Source: Streptomyces canus (lineage in GTDB: Bacteria > Actinomycetota > Actinomycetes > Streptomycetales > Streptomycetaceae). From it: 64,000 bases of DNA. Each line of letters begins with the position of its first letter. Position 1 is the stretch's first letter. The notes below the pieces were generated by a model. It searched no databases, was not told the origin of the DNA, and saw only the letters and a list, made by a program, of their open reading frames with translations. Where the stretch lies: contig NZ_CP107989.1 of NCBI RefSeq assembly GCF_041435015.1, positions 5,704,001 through 5,768,000 of the forward strand, read 5' to 3'. Of the stretch, positions 56,698 to 64,000 are shown in pieces. A program made the position numbers and the translations under genes.

Positions 56698-58428
56698 ATG
56701 CTCGACCACCTCATCAAAGGGGCGACCGTCGTCGACGGCACGGGCGCCCCCGCCCGCACCGCCGACGTCGGCATCCGGGACGGTCGTATCGCCGTCGTCG
56801 GCAAGGTCACCGAAGACGCCCGCACCAGCGAGGACGCCACCGGGCTCGTCCTCGCCCCCGGGTTCGTCGACCCCCACACCCACTACGACGCCCAGCTGTT
56901 CTGGGACCCGTACGCGACGCCCTCCCTCAACCACGGGGTCACCACGGTCGCCGCCGGGAACTGCGGTTTCACGCTGGCGCCTCTGAACCCGGCCCGCCCG
57001 GACGACGCCGACTACACCCGCCGGATGATGTCCAAGGTCGAGGGGATGTCGCTGGTCGCCCTGGAGGAGGGGACGCCCTGGAGCTGGCACTCCTTCGGCG
57101 AGTACCTGGACGCTCTCGAAGGCCGGATCGCGGTCAACGCCGGTTTCATGGTGGGCCATTGCGCGCTACGGCGGTATGTCATGGGGCCGGACGCCATCGG
57201 GGGCCAGCCGTCCCAGGAGCAACTCTCAGAGATGCTGCGGCTGTTCCACGAGGCCATGGACGCCGGCGCCTGGGGTCTCTCCACCACCCAGTCGTCCACG
57301 CACTCCGACGGGGACGGAAAGCCCGTGGCGTCCCGGCACGCGCTGCCCGCCGAGCTGCTGGCCCTGTCACGGGCCGTAGGGGAGCACGAGGGGACGCAGA
57401 TCGAGGCGATCGTCGCCGGGTGTCTCGATCAGTTCAGCGACGCCGAGATCGAACTGTTCGTGGAGATGAGCGCGGCGGCCGGGCGGCCGTTGAACTGGAA
57501 CGTGCTGACCATCGACTCGTCCGTGCCGGAGCGGGTGCCGAGGCAGCTGTTCGCGAGTGAGCAGGCCCGGAAGGCGGGCGGCCGGGTGGTGGCGCTGACC
57601 ATGCCGATCCTCACCCCGATGAACATGTCCCTGGGCACCTTCTGCGCGCTGAACCTGATCCCCGGGTGGGGACCGGTGCTAGGGCTGCCCGTCCCCGAGC
57701 GGATCGAGCGGCTGCGCGACCCCGACGTACAGAAGGAACTGCTCAGGGCGTCCCAGTCCAAGGAGGCCGGGGTCTTCCGGCGGCTGACCAACTTCGGGCG
57801 GTACGTCATCGGCGACACCTACAGCGAGACGAACCGCGGGCTCAATGGGCGGGTCGTGGAGGACATCGCGGCCGAGCGCGGGCAGGAGCCGTTCGCGGCG
57901 CTGGTGGAGATCTGCGCGGCCGACTCGTTGCGTACGGTCCTGTGGCCCATGCCCACCGACAACGACCCGGCGTCCTGGGCGATGCGTGCCGAGGCCTGGC
58001 AGCACGAGGACGTGCTGCTCGGGGGGTCCGACGCGGGCGCGCATCTGGACCGGATGTGCGGGGCGCCGTACACGACCCGCTTCATCGGGGACTGTCTGCG
58101 CGGGCGGCGGCTGACGTCGTTGGAGCAGGCCGTGAAGATGCTCACCGACGACCCGGCCCAGCTGTTCGGGCTGCGGGAGCGCGGGCGGATCGAGGAGGGA
58201 TTCCATGCGGACCTCGTGCTCTTCGACCCGGAACGGATCGCCGCGGGCACGGCCACCCTGGTGCACGACCTGCCGGGCGACAGTCCACGGCTGGACTCCA
58301 AGGCGATCGGGGTACGGGCCGTGTGGGTCAACGGAGTCGAGGCGATCCGGGACGACGTGGTGAGCGGGTCCGTACCGGGCCGGGTACTGCGGTCCGGCCG
58401 GGACACGCGGACGGTGAACACGAAGTGA
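56698..58428 (+). CDS. N-acyl-D-amino-acid deacylase-type amidohydrolase
   Basis: This 576-residue protein starts at ATG 56698, 14 bases after the LLM gene. The metal-binding HxH is in GFVDPHTHYDAQLFWDP, other features are GVTTVAAGNCGFTLAP, GHCALRRYVMG and GGSDAGAHLDRMCGAPYTT near the C-terminus. The family includes D-aminoacylases and dihydroorotase-like hydrolases that open cyclic or acyl amides. Together with an aldehyde dehydrogenase and an LLM enzyme it suggests hydrolysis of a ring or amide intermediate. Its stop overlaps the next start by GTGA. Confidence 0.9.
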   Translation: MLDHLIKGATVVDGTGAPARTADVGIRDGRIAVVGKVTEDARTSEDATGLVLAPGFVDPHTHYDAQLFWDPYATPSLNHGVTTVAAGNCGFTLAPLNPARPDDADYTRRMMSKVEGMSLVALEEGTPWSWHSFGEYLDALEGRIAVNAGFMVGHCALRRYVMGPDAIGGQPSQEQLSEMLRLFHEAMDAGAWGLSTTQSSTHSDGDGKPVASRHALPAELLALSRAVGEHEGTQIEAIVAGCLDQFSDAEIELFVEMSAAAGRPLNWNVLTIDSSVPERVPRQLFASEQARKAGGRVVALTMPILTPMNMSLGTFCALNLIPGWGPVLGLPVPERIERLRDPDVQKELLRASQSKEAGVFRRLTNFGRYVIGDTYSETNRGLNGRVVEDIAAERGQEPFAALVEICAADSLRTVLWPMPTDNDPASWAMRAEAWQHEDVLLGGSDAGAHLDRMCGAPYTTRFIGDCLRGRRLTSLEQAVKMLTDDPAQLFGLRERGRIEEGFHADLVLFDPERIAAGTATLVHDLPGDSPRLDSKAIGVRAVWVNGVEAIRDDVVSGSVPGRVLRSGRDTRTVNTK

Positions 58429-59882
58429 GTTCGCCGGAGGAGCAACGGCTGTTCGTCGGTGGTGAGTGGGTGGTGCCGGGCGGTGGGCATTACGCGGTGG
58501 TCGATCCGGCCACCGAGGAGACCGTCGGGTGGGCGCCGGAGGCCTCGCGGGATCAGGTGCGCGCGGCCTGTGCCGCGGCCCGCGAGGCCTTCGGGACGTG
58601 GTCGCGCACGTCGGCGGGGGAGCGGGCGGCGATCCTCGCGCGCGCCTCCGACCTCATGCGCTCCCGCCTGGTGCCGTACGCCGAACTCGCCCAGGCCGAG
58701 ACCGGGGCGACCACCGCCACGGCCCGCGCGATGCAGGTCGGCGTCGCCGCCGCCCGCTTCCGGCGGTACGCGCAGGTCGAGCCCACCGAGTGGGCCATCC
58801 CGCCGCAGATCAACGAGGCCGGCCCGATGGGGAAGGCCGCGGTGATGGGCGCGCTGGCCGTCCGGCAGCCCGTGGGGGTCGTCACCTGCATCACGTCGTA
58901 CAACAACCCCTGGGCGAACCCGGCCGGCAAGATCGCCCCCGCGCTAGCCCTGGGCAACACGGTGGTCGTGAAGCCCGCCCCGCAGGACCCCCTTTCCGTC
59001 TACCGCATGGCGGAGGCGCTGGAGGCCGCCGGGGTCCCGCGCGGGGTCGTGAACGTGGTGAGCGGCCGTTCCGTGGAGGTCGGTGAGGCCGCGGTCGACT
59101 CCCCGGACGTCGACATGGTCAGCTTCACCGGCTCCACGGCCGTCGGACAGCGCATCGGCGAGGTGTGCGGGCGGTCCATGAAGCGGCAGTTGATGGAGCT
59201 GGGCGGGAAGGGAGCGGCGGTCGTCTTCGAGGACGCGGATCTCGGGTCGGCCGTGGCCGGGATCGGGACCACCTTCTCCTTCTACAGCGGACAGATCTGT
59301 ACGGCACCGACGCGGGTGCTGGTGCAGCGGGGGGTCTACGAGCGGCTCGTCGAGCAACTGGCGAAGTACGCAGGCAGGTTGAAGGTGGGCGATCCCCGGG
59401 AGGCCGGGACGGTCGTCGGGCCGGTGATCTCGGCGGCGCACCGGGAGCGGGTGGAGTCGTACGTCGAACTCGGCCGCAAGGAAGGCGCTTCCGTCCTCGC
59501 GGGCGGTGAACGGCCCGCTCAGGAGCGGGGTTTCTACGTCGCCCCGACCCTGCTCGCCGACTGCCGACCGGAGATGCGGGTGGTCCGCGAGGAGATCTTC
59601 GGCCCGGTCGTGACCGTGACGCCCTTCGACGACGAGGAGGAGGGCATCACGCTCGCCAACGACAGCGAATACGGCCTCATCGACTACGTGTGGTCGGCGG
59701 ACGTGGCCCGCGCCTTCCGGGTGGCACGGCGACTACGCGCCGGGGGAGTCGGGATCAACACGGTCGGCCGCAACATGGAGGCACCGTTCGGAGGCTTCCG
59801 CAGCAGCGGGGTCGGACGGGACTGCGGGTCGTACGCGCTGCACGCCTACAGCGAGGTGCAGTCGATCGTCTGGCCGGGGTGA
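58425..59882 (+). CDS. Aldehyde dehydrogenase
   Basis: This 485-residue protein starts at GTG 58425 in a GTGA overlap. Catalytic residues are visible: Lys183 in VVVKPAPQDP, Glu258 in LMELGGKG and Cys292 in YSGQICTAPTR, with SFTGSTAVGQRI at the cofactor site. It should oxidise an aldehyde to the acid with NAD(P)+. As the last gene of the operator J operon it probably acts on the product of the preceding enzymes. Its position among CoA ligases suggests that the acid is then activated. Confidence 0.94.
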   Translation: MSSPEEQRLFVGGEWVVPGGGHYAVVDPATEETVGWAPEASRDQVRAACAAAREAFGTWSRTSAGERAAILARASDLMRSRLVPYAELAQAETGATTATARAMQVGVAAARFRRYAQVEPTEWAIPPQINEAGPMGKAAVMGALAVRQPVGVVTCITSYNNPWANPAGKIAPALALGNTVVVKPAPQDPLSVYRMAEALEAAGVPRGVVNVVSGRSVEVGEAAVDSPDVDMVSFTGSTAVGQRIGEVCGRSMKRQLMELGGKGAAVVFEDADLGSAVAGIGTTFSFYSGQICTAPTRVLVQRGVYERLVEQLAKYAGRLKVGDPREAGTVVGPVISAAHRERVESYVELGRKEGASVLAGGERPAQERGFYVAPTLLADCRPEMRVVREEIFGPVVTVTPFDDEEEGITLANDSEYGLIDYVWSADVARAFRVARRLRAGGVGINTVGRNMEAPFGGFRSSGVGRDCGSYALHAYSEVQSIVWPG

Positions 59883-60015
59883 GGCGGCTTCTCGGGACGG
59901 GGTTCGGCCAACTGGCCGGTAACCCTCGGGCGGGCCCGTAGAGTCCCGGACCGGGGGCGGCGACATCGATGTCGCCGTACTGAAGACCAGTCAAGAACCC
60001 TTCCGGAGAACCGAC

Positions 60016-60552
60016 TTGAAGCTCACCAAGCGACTCGCCCTGACCACCGCGGCCCTCGCCGCCGCGACCGCCTTCCTGGGGACGACCGCCGGAAACGCGG
60101 CCCCCGCCGATGCGGCGCTCAAGCCCGTGAAGGCCCCCGCGGCCCTCAAGGTGCCCGACGGCAACAAGCTGACGGGCGTCTACCCGGCCCGGGGCGTGCA
60201 GACCTACACCTGCACCGACGGTGCCTGGAAGCTCCTGGAGCCGGCCGCCACCCTGTCGGACAGGAGAGGCCGCACGGTCGCCCTGCACTCCCGTGGCCCC
60301 GTCTGGGTCTCCACGGTGGACGGCAGCGCGGTGAACGCCGCAGCGATCGCCACCTCCCCCAAGACCGGCACCATCCCCGAGCTCCTGCTCCAGGCCACCG
60401 CCACCCGGGGCACGGGCGTCTTCGGGGGCGTCTCCTACATACAGCGCCTGAACACCACCGGCGGCGTCGCCCCGGCCACCGCCTGCACCGGCACGGATCA
60501 GGTGAGCATGGCCTACACCGCGACGTACGCCTTCTACAAGCCGGCCAAGTGA
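60016..60552 (+). CDS. Secreted DUF3455 protein, TTG start
   Basis: This 178-residue protein starts at TTG 60016 with GGAG at 60005-60008. A classical signal peptide (LKLTKRLALTTAALAAATAFLGTTAGNAAPA) leads to a single domain with PDGNKLTGVYPARGVQTYTCTDGAWKLLEPAATL and GPVWVSTVDGSAV, the pattern of DUF3455. Two cysteines (in YTCTDG and TACTGTD) may form a disulfide. The family function is unknown. Confidence 0.88.
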   Translation: MKLTKRLALTTAALAAATAFLGTTAGNAAPADAALKPVKAPAALKVPDGNKLTGVYPARGVQTYTCTDGAWKLLEPAATLSDRRGRTVALHSRGPVWVSTVDGSAVNAAAIATSPKTGTIPELLLQATATRGTGVFGGVSYIQRLNTTGGVAPATACTGTDQVSMAYTATYAFYKPAK

Positions 60553-60642
60553 CGTCGCCCGTGACGGTCTGAGCGGCGCGGCGGTGGCTTCCCGCCGACG
60601 CGGGGGCCGCCGCCGTGCCGCCAGCTCATGTGCTCCTGCCCC

Positions 60643-61143
60643 TCACAGGAACTCGCTCCGGTAGGTCGAGGCCAACTCGGCCGCGCGGCGGCGGCGCTCC
60701 GCGAGCTCGTCCTCCGACAGCTGTGGTGGGGGCGCGTCCTTGCCCGCCACGACATCGCCGATGCGCGTGAAGTACTCGTCCTGGCCCGCAGGGGTGCACA
60801 TGCACAGCATGCGGGCCGGCGCACCCGAGGCGTTGCGGAAGTTGTGCGGGGCGTTGGCCGGGATGTTGATCGTGGACCCGGCCCGTACGGTGTGCTTCTC
60901 GCCGCGGAAGGTGAACTCGATCTCGCCCTCGAGGAGGGTGAACATCTCCTCGAAGTCGTGCCGGTGCGGCGGCGGGCCGCCGCCGTCGGGGACGCGCATG
61001 TCGATCAGGCAGTACCGGCCGTCGGTCTGCTCGCCGGTGATCAGCATGGCGTACGTGTTGCCCACCAGAGAGATGTACGTCGTGCCGGGATCGTCGGGGT
61101 CCGCCACGGTCAGCGAGCGGGACGGATCGTCGTCGGGGATCAT
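60643..61143 (-). CDS. Cupin-domain protein
   Basis: This 166-residue protein starts at ATG 61143 behind AAGGAG at an 8-base spacing; the TTG at 61161 is the less likely alternative. The cupin motif 1 is PPPHRHDFEEMFTLLEGEIEF, with metal ligands His, His and Glu, and motif 2 is INIPANAPHNFRNASG. Such proteins bind a divalent metal and can be dioxygenases, isomerases or sensors. It is the downstream partner of the quinone oxidoreductase gene. Confidence 0.9.
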   Translation of the reverse strand: MIPDDDPSRSLTVADPDDPGTTYISLVGNTYAMLITGEQTDGRYCLIDMRVPDGGGPPPHRHDFEEMFTLLEGEIEFTFRGEKHTVRAGSTINIPANAPHNFRNASGAPARMLCMCTPAGQDEYFTRIGDVVAGKDAPPPQLSEDELAERRRRAAELASTYRSEFL

Positions 61144-61179
61144 CGGGGTCGTCTCCTTCAAGGGGCGGTCAGGTGAGGA

Positions 61180-62124
61180 TCAGGCGGCGGGCGCGACGAT
61201 GACGACCTTGCCGTGCAGCTCGCCCGTGGCGGCCTGGGCGTGGACTGCCGGCAGCTCCGCCAGCGGTACTCGCCGCGCGACGTCGACGCGCAGCTCGCCG
61301 GAGTCGACCAGCGCCACCAGCCGCGACAGCTGTTCGGCGTCGCTGTTGACGAACAGGTCGATGCCGCGCACGCCGCGTTCCTCGTCGCTGGGCGCGGGCA
61401 TCCACACCGTGGTGTTCACCAGCACGCCACCGGAACGGATCAGCGTGAGCAGCGCGGCCAGCTGCGCCGGTTCGATCGGCGCGAGGTTGAGCACGACGTC
61501 GACCGGCTCGGTCACCGCCACGGTCACCTCGGTGGCGGTGTGGTCGACGACCTCGTCGGCACCCGCGGTCTTGACCTGCTGGCTGCTGCGCGGGCCGGCC
61601 GTGGCGATCACGTACGCGCCGGCGTTCTTGGCCAGCTGCACGGCGTAGCCGCCGACCGCGCCGCCCGCACCGTTGATGAGCACGCGCTGCCCCGGCACCA
61701 GCTTCGCGTGATCGAACAGGGCCTGCCAGGCGGTGAGACCCACCAACGGCAGCGCGGCGGCGTCGGGCAGCGGGATGCTCCGGGGCGCCGGCGTCAGAAT
61801 CCCGGCCGGGGCCACCACGTACTCCGCGGCCGCGCCGTCGCCGCCCATCGGCAGGAAGCCGACGACCTGATCGCCGATTTCGAGGCCGGCCACGCCCTCA
61901 CCCAGCCCGTCGACCGTGCCGGAGACGTCGATGCCGGGAATGTGCGGCAACGTCACCGGGATGGGGCCCTGCATGAAGCCCCCGCGGATGTTGCCGTCAA
62001 CACCGTTGAACGACGTTGCGGCGACCCGGATCAGAACCTGACCGGCGCCGGGTACGGGCCGCTCGACGTCCTCGTGGCGCAGGACGCTCGGGTCGCCGTA
62101 CTCGTGGAAACGTACTGCCTTCAT
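61180..62124 (-). CDS. NADP-dependent quinone oxidoreductase (zinc-free MDR)
   Basis: This 314-residue protein starts at ATG 62124. It has the medium-chain reductase fold without zinc cysteines: MKAVRFHEYGDPSVLRHEDV, NGVDGNIRGGFMQG, and the NADP motif INGAGGAVGGYAVQLAKNAG. This is the zeta-crystallin/QOR-like group that reduces quinones or enones. It shares strand and close spacing with the XRE regulator (38 bp) and the cupin, forming a likely operon. Confidence 0.92.
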   Translation of the reverse strand: MKAVRFHEYGDPSVLRHEDVERPVPGAGQVLIRVAATSFNGVDGNIRGGFMQGPIPVTLPHIPGIDVSGTVDGLGEGVAGLEIGDQVVGFLPMGGDGAAAEYVVAPAGILTPAPRSIPLPDAAALPLVGLTAWQALFDHAKLVPGQRVLINGAGGAVGGYAVQLAKNAGAYVIATAGPRSSQQVKTAGADEVVDHTATEVTVAVTEPVDVVLNLAPIEPAQLAALLTLIRSGGVLVNTTVWMPAPSDEERGVRGIDLFVNSDAEQLSRLVALVDSGELRVDVARRVPLAELPAVHAQAATGELHGKVVIVAPAA

Positions 62125-62162
62125 GGGAAATCCTTTCGAAGCACTCTCGGGTCATGCGATGC

Positions 62163-62987
62163 CTAAGTGCCCACGGCGGGCAGGAGTTGGAGCTTTTCGT
62201 AGCTGGGTGAGCCGGGTGTGGCGGAGAAGACGAGCAGTTCCTGGGCCTGGTCGGGGTCGATCAGGCGCTGGCAGTACAGCTCCAGTTCTCCCAGATCGGG
62301 ATGGCGGTAGCGCTTGAGGTCGTTGTGGTGGCTGACGTCCACCTCGTGCAACCGCCAGACCTCGGCGAACTCGGGGCTGGCCTCCAGCAGTGCGGCGACG
62401 ATCTCGCCGGCCCTGCCCGTGGGCTCCGCCGTGTGCACCGCCCGGATCTCCACGGTGAAGACCCTGCCCCGCAGGGCGTGGTCCTCGACGGGGTAGAGGT
62501 CGCGTTGCGCCGGGTCGGTGAACCAGCGGTAGACCAGGTAGCGGGACAGTCCGCTGAAGCGGGTGTAGTCGCCCAGCAGGGCGACCGCCGGACGGGTCTG
62601 CAGCAGCGTCTCACCGAAGCGGGACATCACCAGGGCGGGTGTGTCCGCGAGCCGTTCGACGATCCGCATCATGGTCGGGCCGACGTGGTCGTCGCGTCCG
62701 ACCCGCCGCGGCGCCGAGTGCCCGGCGAGGTCGAAGAGGTGGTCGCGCTCGCTCAGGCTGAGGTGCAGTCCCCGGGCGAGCCCGGCGAGCACCTGCTCGG
62801 ACGGCATCGGACCGCGCTGTTGCTCGATCCGGCTGTAGTAGTCGACCGACATGCCGGCCAGTGCGGCGACCTCCTCGCGCCGCAGCCCACCGGTACGACG
62901 CCGCGGACCGCGGGGAAGCCCCACGTCCTCCGGTTGCAGCACCTCCCGGCGTGCCCGGAGGAAGTCGGCCAGCAACGCCCGATCCAT
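62163..62987 (-). CDS. XRE-family regulator with MmyB-type ligand domain
   Basis: This 274-residue protein starts at ATG 62987 with GGAGG upstream. The helix-turn-helix (about 30-85, RRTGGLRREEVAALAGMSVDYYSRIEQQ) precedes the MmyB-like PAS/ligand-binding domain (about 95-265). This architecture is common in actinobacteria, where the regulator often sits next to, and represses, a short-chain reductase gene. Here the divergent gene at 63301 encodes an NAD-binding protein, and three palindromes lie between. Confidence 0.9.
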   Translation of the reverse strand: MDRALLADFLRARREVLQPEDVGLPRGPRRRTGGLRREEVAALAGMSVDYYSRIEQQRGPMPSEQVLAGLARGLHLSLSERDHLFDLAGHSAPRRVGRDDHVGPTMMRIVERLADTPALVMSRFGETLLQTRPAVALLGDYTRFSGLSRYLVYRWFTDPAQRDLYPVEDHALRGRVFTVEIRAVHTAEPTGRAGEIVAALLEASPEFAEVWRLHEVDVSHHNDLKRYRHPDLGELELYCQRLIDPDQAQELLVFSATPGSPSYEKLQLLPAVGT

Positions 62988-63217
62988 CTCAGCCTCCCGT
63001 GTTCGACTGAGCAAGCGTGGCGTTGATCAGAACCCGGATGAAGGCCTCACTTATCCACGGACAAGTTGTCCCTGGCAGACCGAGCGGTGCCGGCTGAGCA
63101 CCGGCTGCGCGATATGCAGCTCATCGGCGGCGGGGCCGAAGTGCACCTCTGGTGATGCCTGCGGGGTATCACCACGACTAAAAGAAGTCTTGGACACCCG
63201 CTCAGGCCAATGGCAAC

Positions 63218-63287
63218 CTGAATAGGTGCCTATTGAGGCCGAAGTGAATTCGGCACATTGATTCGGCGCATGAATTCGACAATTCAT
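63218..63287. promoter_or_regulatory. Three palindromes in the regulator/NAD-binding gene divergent region
   Basis: The 313-bp region 62988-63300 has no gene. It holds AATAGG-TG-CCTATT (63221-63234, extended arms from 63218), GCCGAA-N5-TTCGGC (63238-63254) and ATGAATT-N4-AATTCAT (63270-63287). The last ends at the AAGGAG ribosome binding site of the 63301 gene. They are A+T-rich for this genome and are likely operators for the MmyB-type regulator. Confidence 0.6.
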
Positions 63288-63300
63288 AAGGAGCAGTAGC

Positions 63301-64000
63301 GTGCGCGTTTTCGTCGCTGGCGGGACCGGCCATTCCGGTTCGTACATCATCCCCGAGCTCATCGCAGCCGGGCACGAGGTCACCGGCCTGGCCCGGTCGG
63401 ACACAGCCGCGGCTGCGGTGTCCGCGCTCGGCGCGAAGGTGCGTCGCGGCGACCTCGAGGATCTCGACGGGCTCAAGGAGGCGGCCGCGGACTCCGACGG
63501 CGTCATCCACGTCGCGCACAGGCAGGACCTGCTTCCCTCCGGCGGGCTCGACGCCGTGGCCGCCGCGGAGCTCCCGATCATGCTCGCGTACGGCGAGGCA
63601 CTCGCGGGAACCGGAAAGCCGTTGGTCGCGGCGGGGAGCATCGGCTCGCCCGGGAATCTGGGCCGACCGGCCACCGAGGAGGACCCGGCTCTTCCCGGGG
63701 GCGATGAGTACAAGGGCACCCTGCGGGTTCGCAACGTCGTGGAAACCGCCGTCATCGGCCTCGCCGAGCGGGGCGTGCGGTCTTCGGTCGTGCGGATTGC
63801 CAACATCGCGCACAGCACGACCGACCGTGCCGGCTTCCTCCCCACGCTGGTCGCGCTCGCGAAGGAGAAGGGTTTCGTCGGCTACCCCGGAGACGGCGCG
63901 AACCTGTGGAACGCCGTGCACATCCGCGATGTCGCCTCCTTGTTCCGCTTGGCGCTGGAGAAGGGGCCGGCCGGCGCATACTGGCACGCGGTGGGGGACG
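63301..64000 (+). CDS. NAD(P)-binding epimerase/reductase family protein (partial)
   Basis: The frame from GTG 63301 (AAGGAG at 63288-63293) is open to the right edge, 233 codons, so the C-terminus is missing. The start VRVFVAGGTGHSGSYIIPELIAAG has the Rossmann GGTGxxG motif of atypical/extended SDRs. Later DGVIHVAH and EYKGTLRVRNVVETAVIGLAERG match the NAD-dependent epimerase/dehydratase or 3-beta-HSD-like group. The YxxxK pair is visible as YKGTLR, so Lys is not at the canonical place. It is divergent from the XRE regulator and probably its target. Confidence 0.88.
   Translation, partial: MRVFVAGGTGHSGSYIIPELIAAGHEVTGLARSDTAAAAVSALGAKVRRGDLEDLDGLKEAAADSDGVIHVAHRQDLLPSGGLDAVAAAELPIMLAYGEALAGTGKPLVAAGSIGSPGNLGRPATEEDPALPGGDEYKGTLRVRNVVETAVIGLAERGVRSSVVRIANIAHSTTDRAGFLPTLVALAKEKGFVGYPGDGANLWNAVHIRDVASLFRLALEKGPAGAYWHAVGD

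Noticed and set aside
8799..59882. A canonical steroid-degradation cluster
   Set aside because: No ketosteroid dehydrogenase, KshA/B, HsaA-D or Mce4-type transporter is present; only side-chain-type functions are seen.
63051..63987. Minus-strand open frames opposite the last gene
   Set aside because: The plus-strand frame has a strong ribosome binding site and a Rossmann motif and stays open to the window edge.
1..64000. Mobile elements, integrases, tRNA genes, CRISPR arrays and riboswitches
   Set aside because: None could be supported: no transposase or integrase motif, no tRNA-like fold and no regular spaced repeat other than the coding repeats described.

Overview
The window is about 72% G+C, uses many GTG starts and a few TTG starts, and carries the afsK/kbpA and afsR/afsS signalling genes. 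This marks it as chromosomal Streptomyces DNA (inference from gene content; the species was not determined). No rRNA, tRNA, CRISPR array, insertion sequence or prophage was seen.

Layout. 1-8.8 kb: tail of an unknown gene, a Pro/Gln-rich single-pass membrane protein, an orphan branched-chain amino-acid-type binding lipoprotein, a small conserved protein, purU, a translationally coupled ECF sigma / zinc-finger anti-sigma-like pair, a STAS anti-sigma antagonist and a four-EF-hand protein. 8.8-39 kb: a patchwork of catabolic operons (acyl-CoA ligases, acyl-CoA dehydrogenases, hydratase, SDRs, Zn-alcohol dehydrogenase, thiolase-fold protein, DUF35 protein, flavin reductase, DoxX, F420-type reductase) mixed with unrelated genes (HATPase, two MFS transporters, GlxA/AraC regulator, amine oxidase, FMO, secreted tannase-like esterase, two acetyltransferases, two PPOX proteins). 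38.9-43.4 kb: TetR regulator, kbpA, afsK and a small exported protein. 43.4-48.4 kb: a second block of catabolic genes lying between afsK and afsS-afsR. 48.5-52.3 kb: afsS and afsR on the minus strand. 52.5-59.9 kb: two catabolic operons (amidohydrolase, two LLM oxidoreductases, SDR, D-aminoacylase-type amidohydrolase, aldehyde dehydrogenase). 60-64 kb: DUF3455 protein, cupin, quinone oxidoreductase, MmyB-type XRE regulator and a divergent NAD-binding protein that runs off the end.

The main finding is a 15-bp palindrome, CTGAC-N5-GTCAG. It occurs nine times exactly and four times with one mismatch, each time just upstream of a catabolic operon, 5-43 bp from the start codon at almost every site. 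It ties about 23 genes in at least nine transcription units over 45 kb into one candidate regulon. The only TetR gene in the window (38863-39510) sits in the middle and has a one-mismatch copy over its own start codon. The gene set (paired acyl-CoA dehydrogenases, thiolase-fold proteins without the usual Cys motif next to DUF35 partners, CoA ligases, F420-type oxidoreductases) resembles the side-chain half of actinobacterial steroid degradation. No ring-cleavage genes are present, so the substrate is unknown.

Other notable points: a 16-copy decapeptide repeat at the N-terminus of AfsR, a roughly 170-residue Ser/Ala-rich insertion inside an acyl-CoA dehydrogenase, a clear tandem 11-bp AfsR/PhoP-type box upstream of afsS, an inverted pair of perfect DnaA-box sequences inside a gene, and a duplicated C-terminal fragment of a DUF35 gene.
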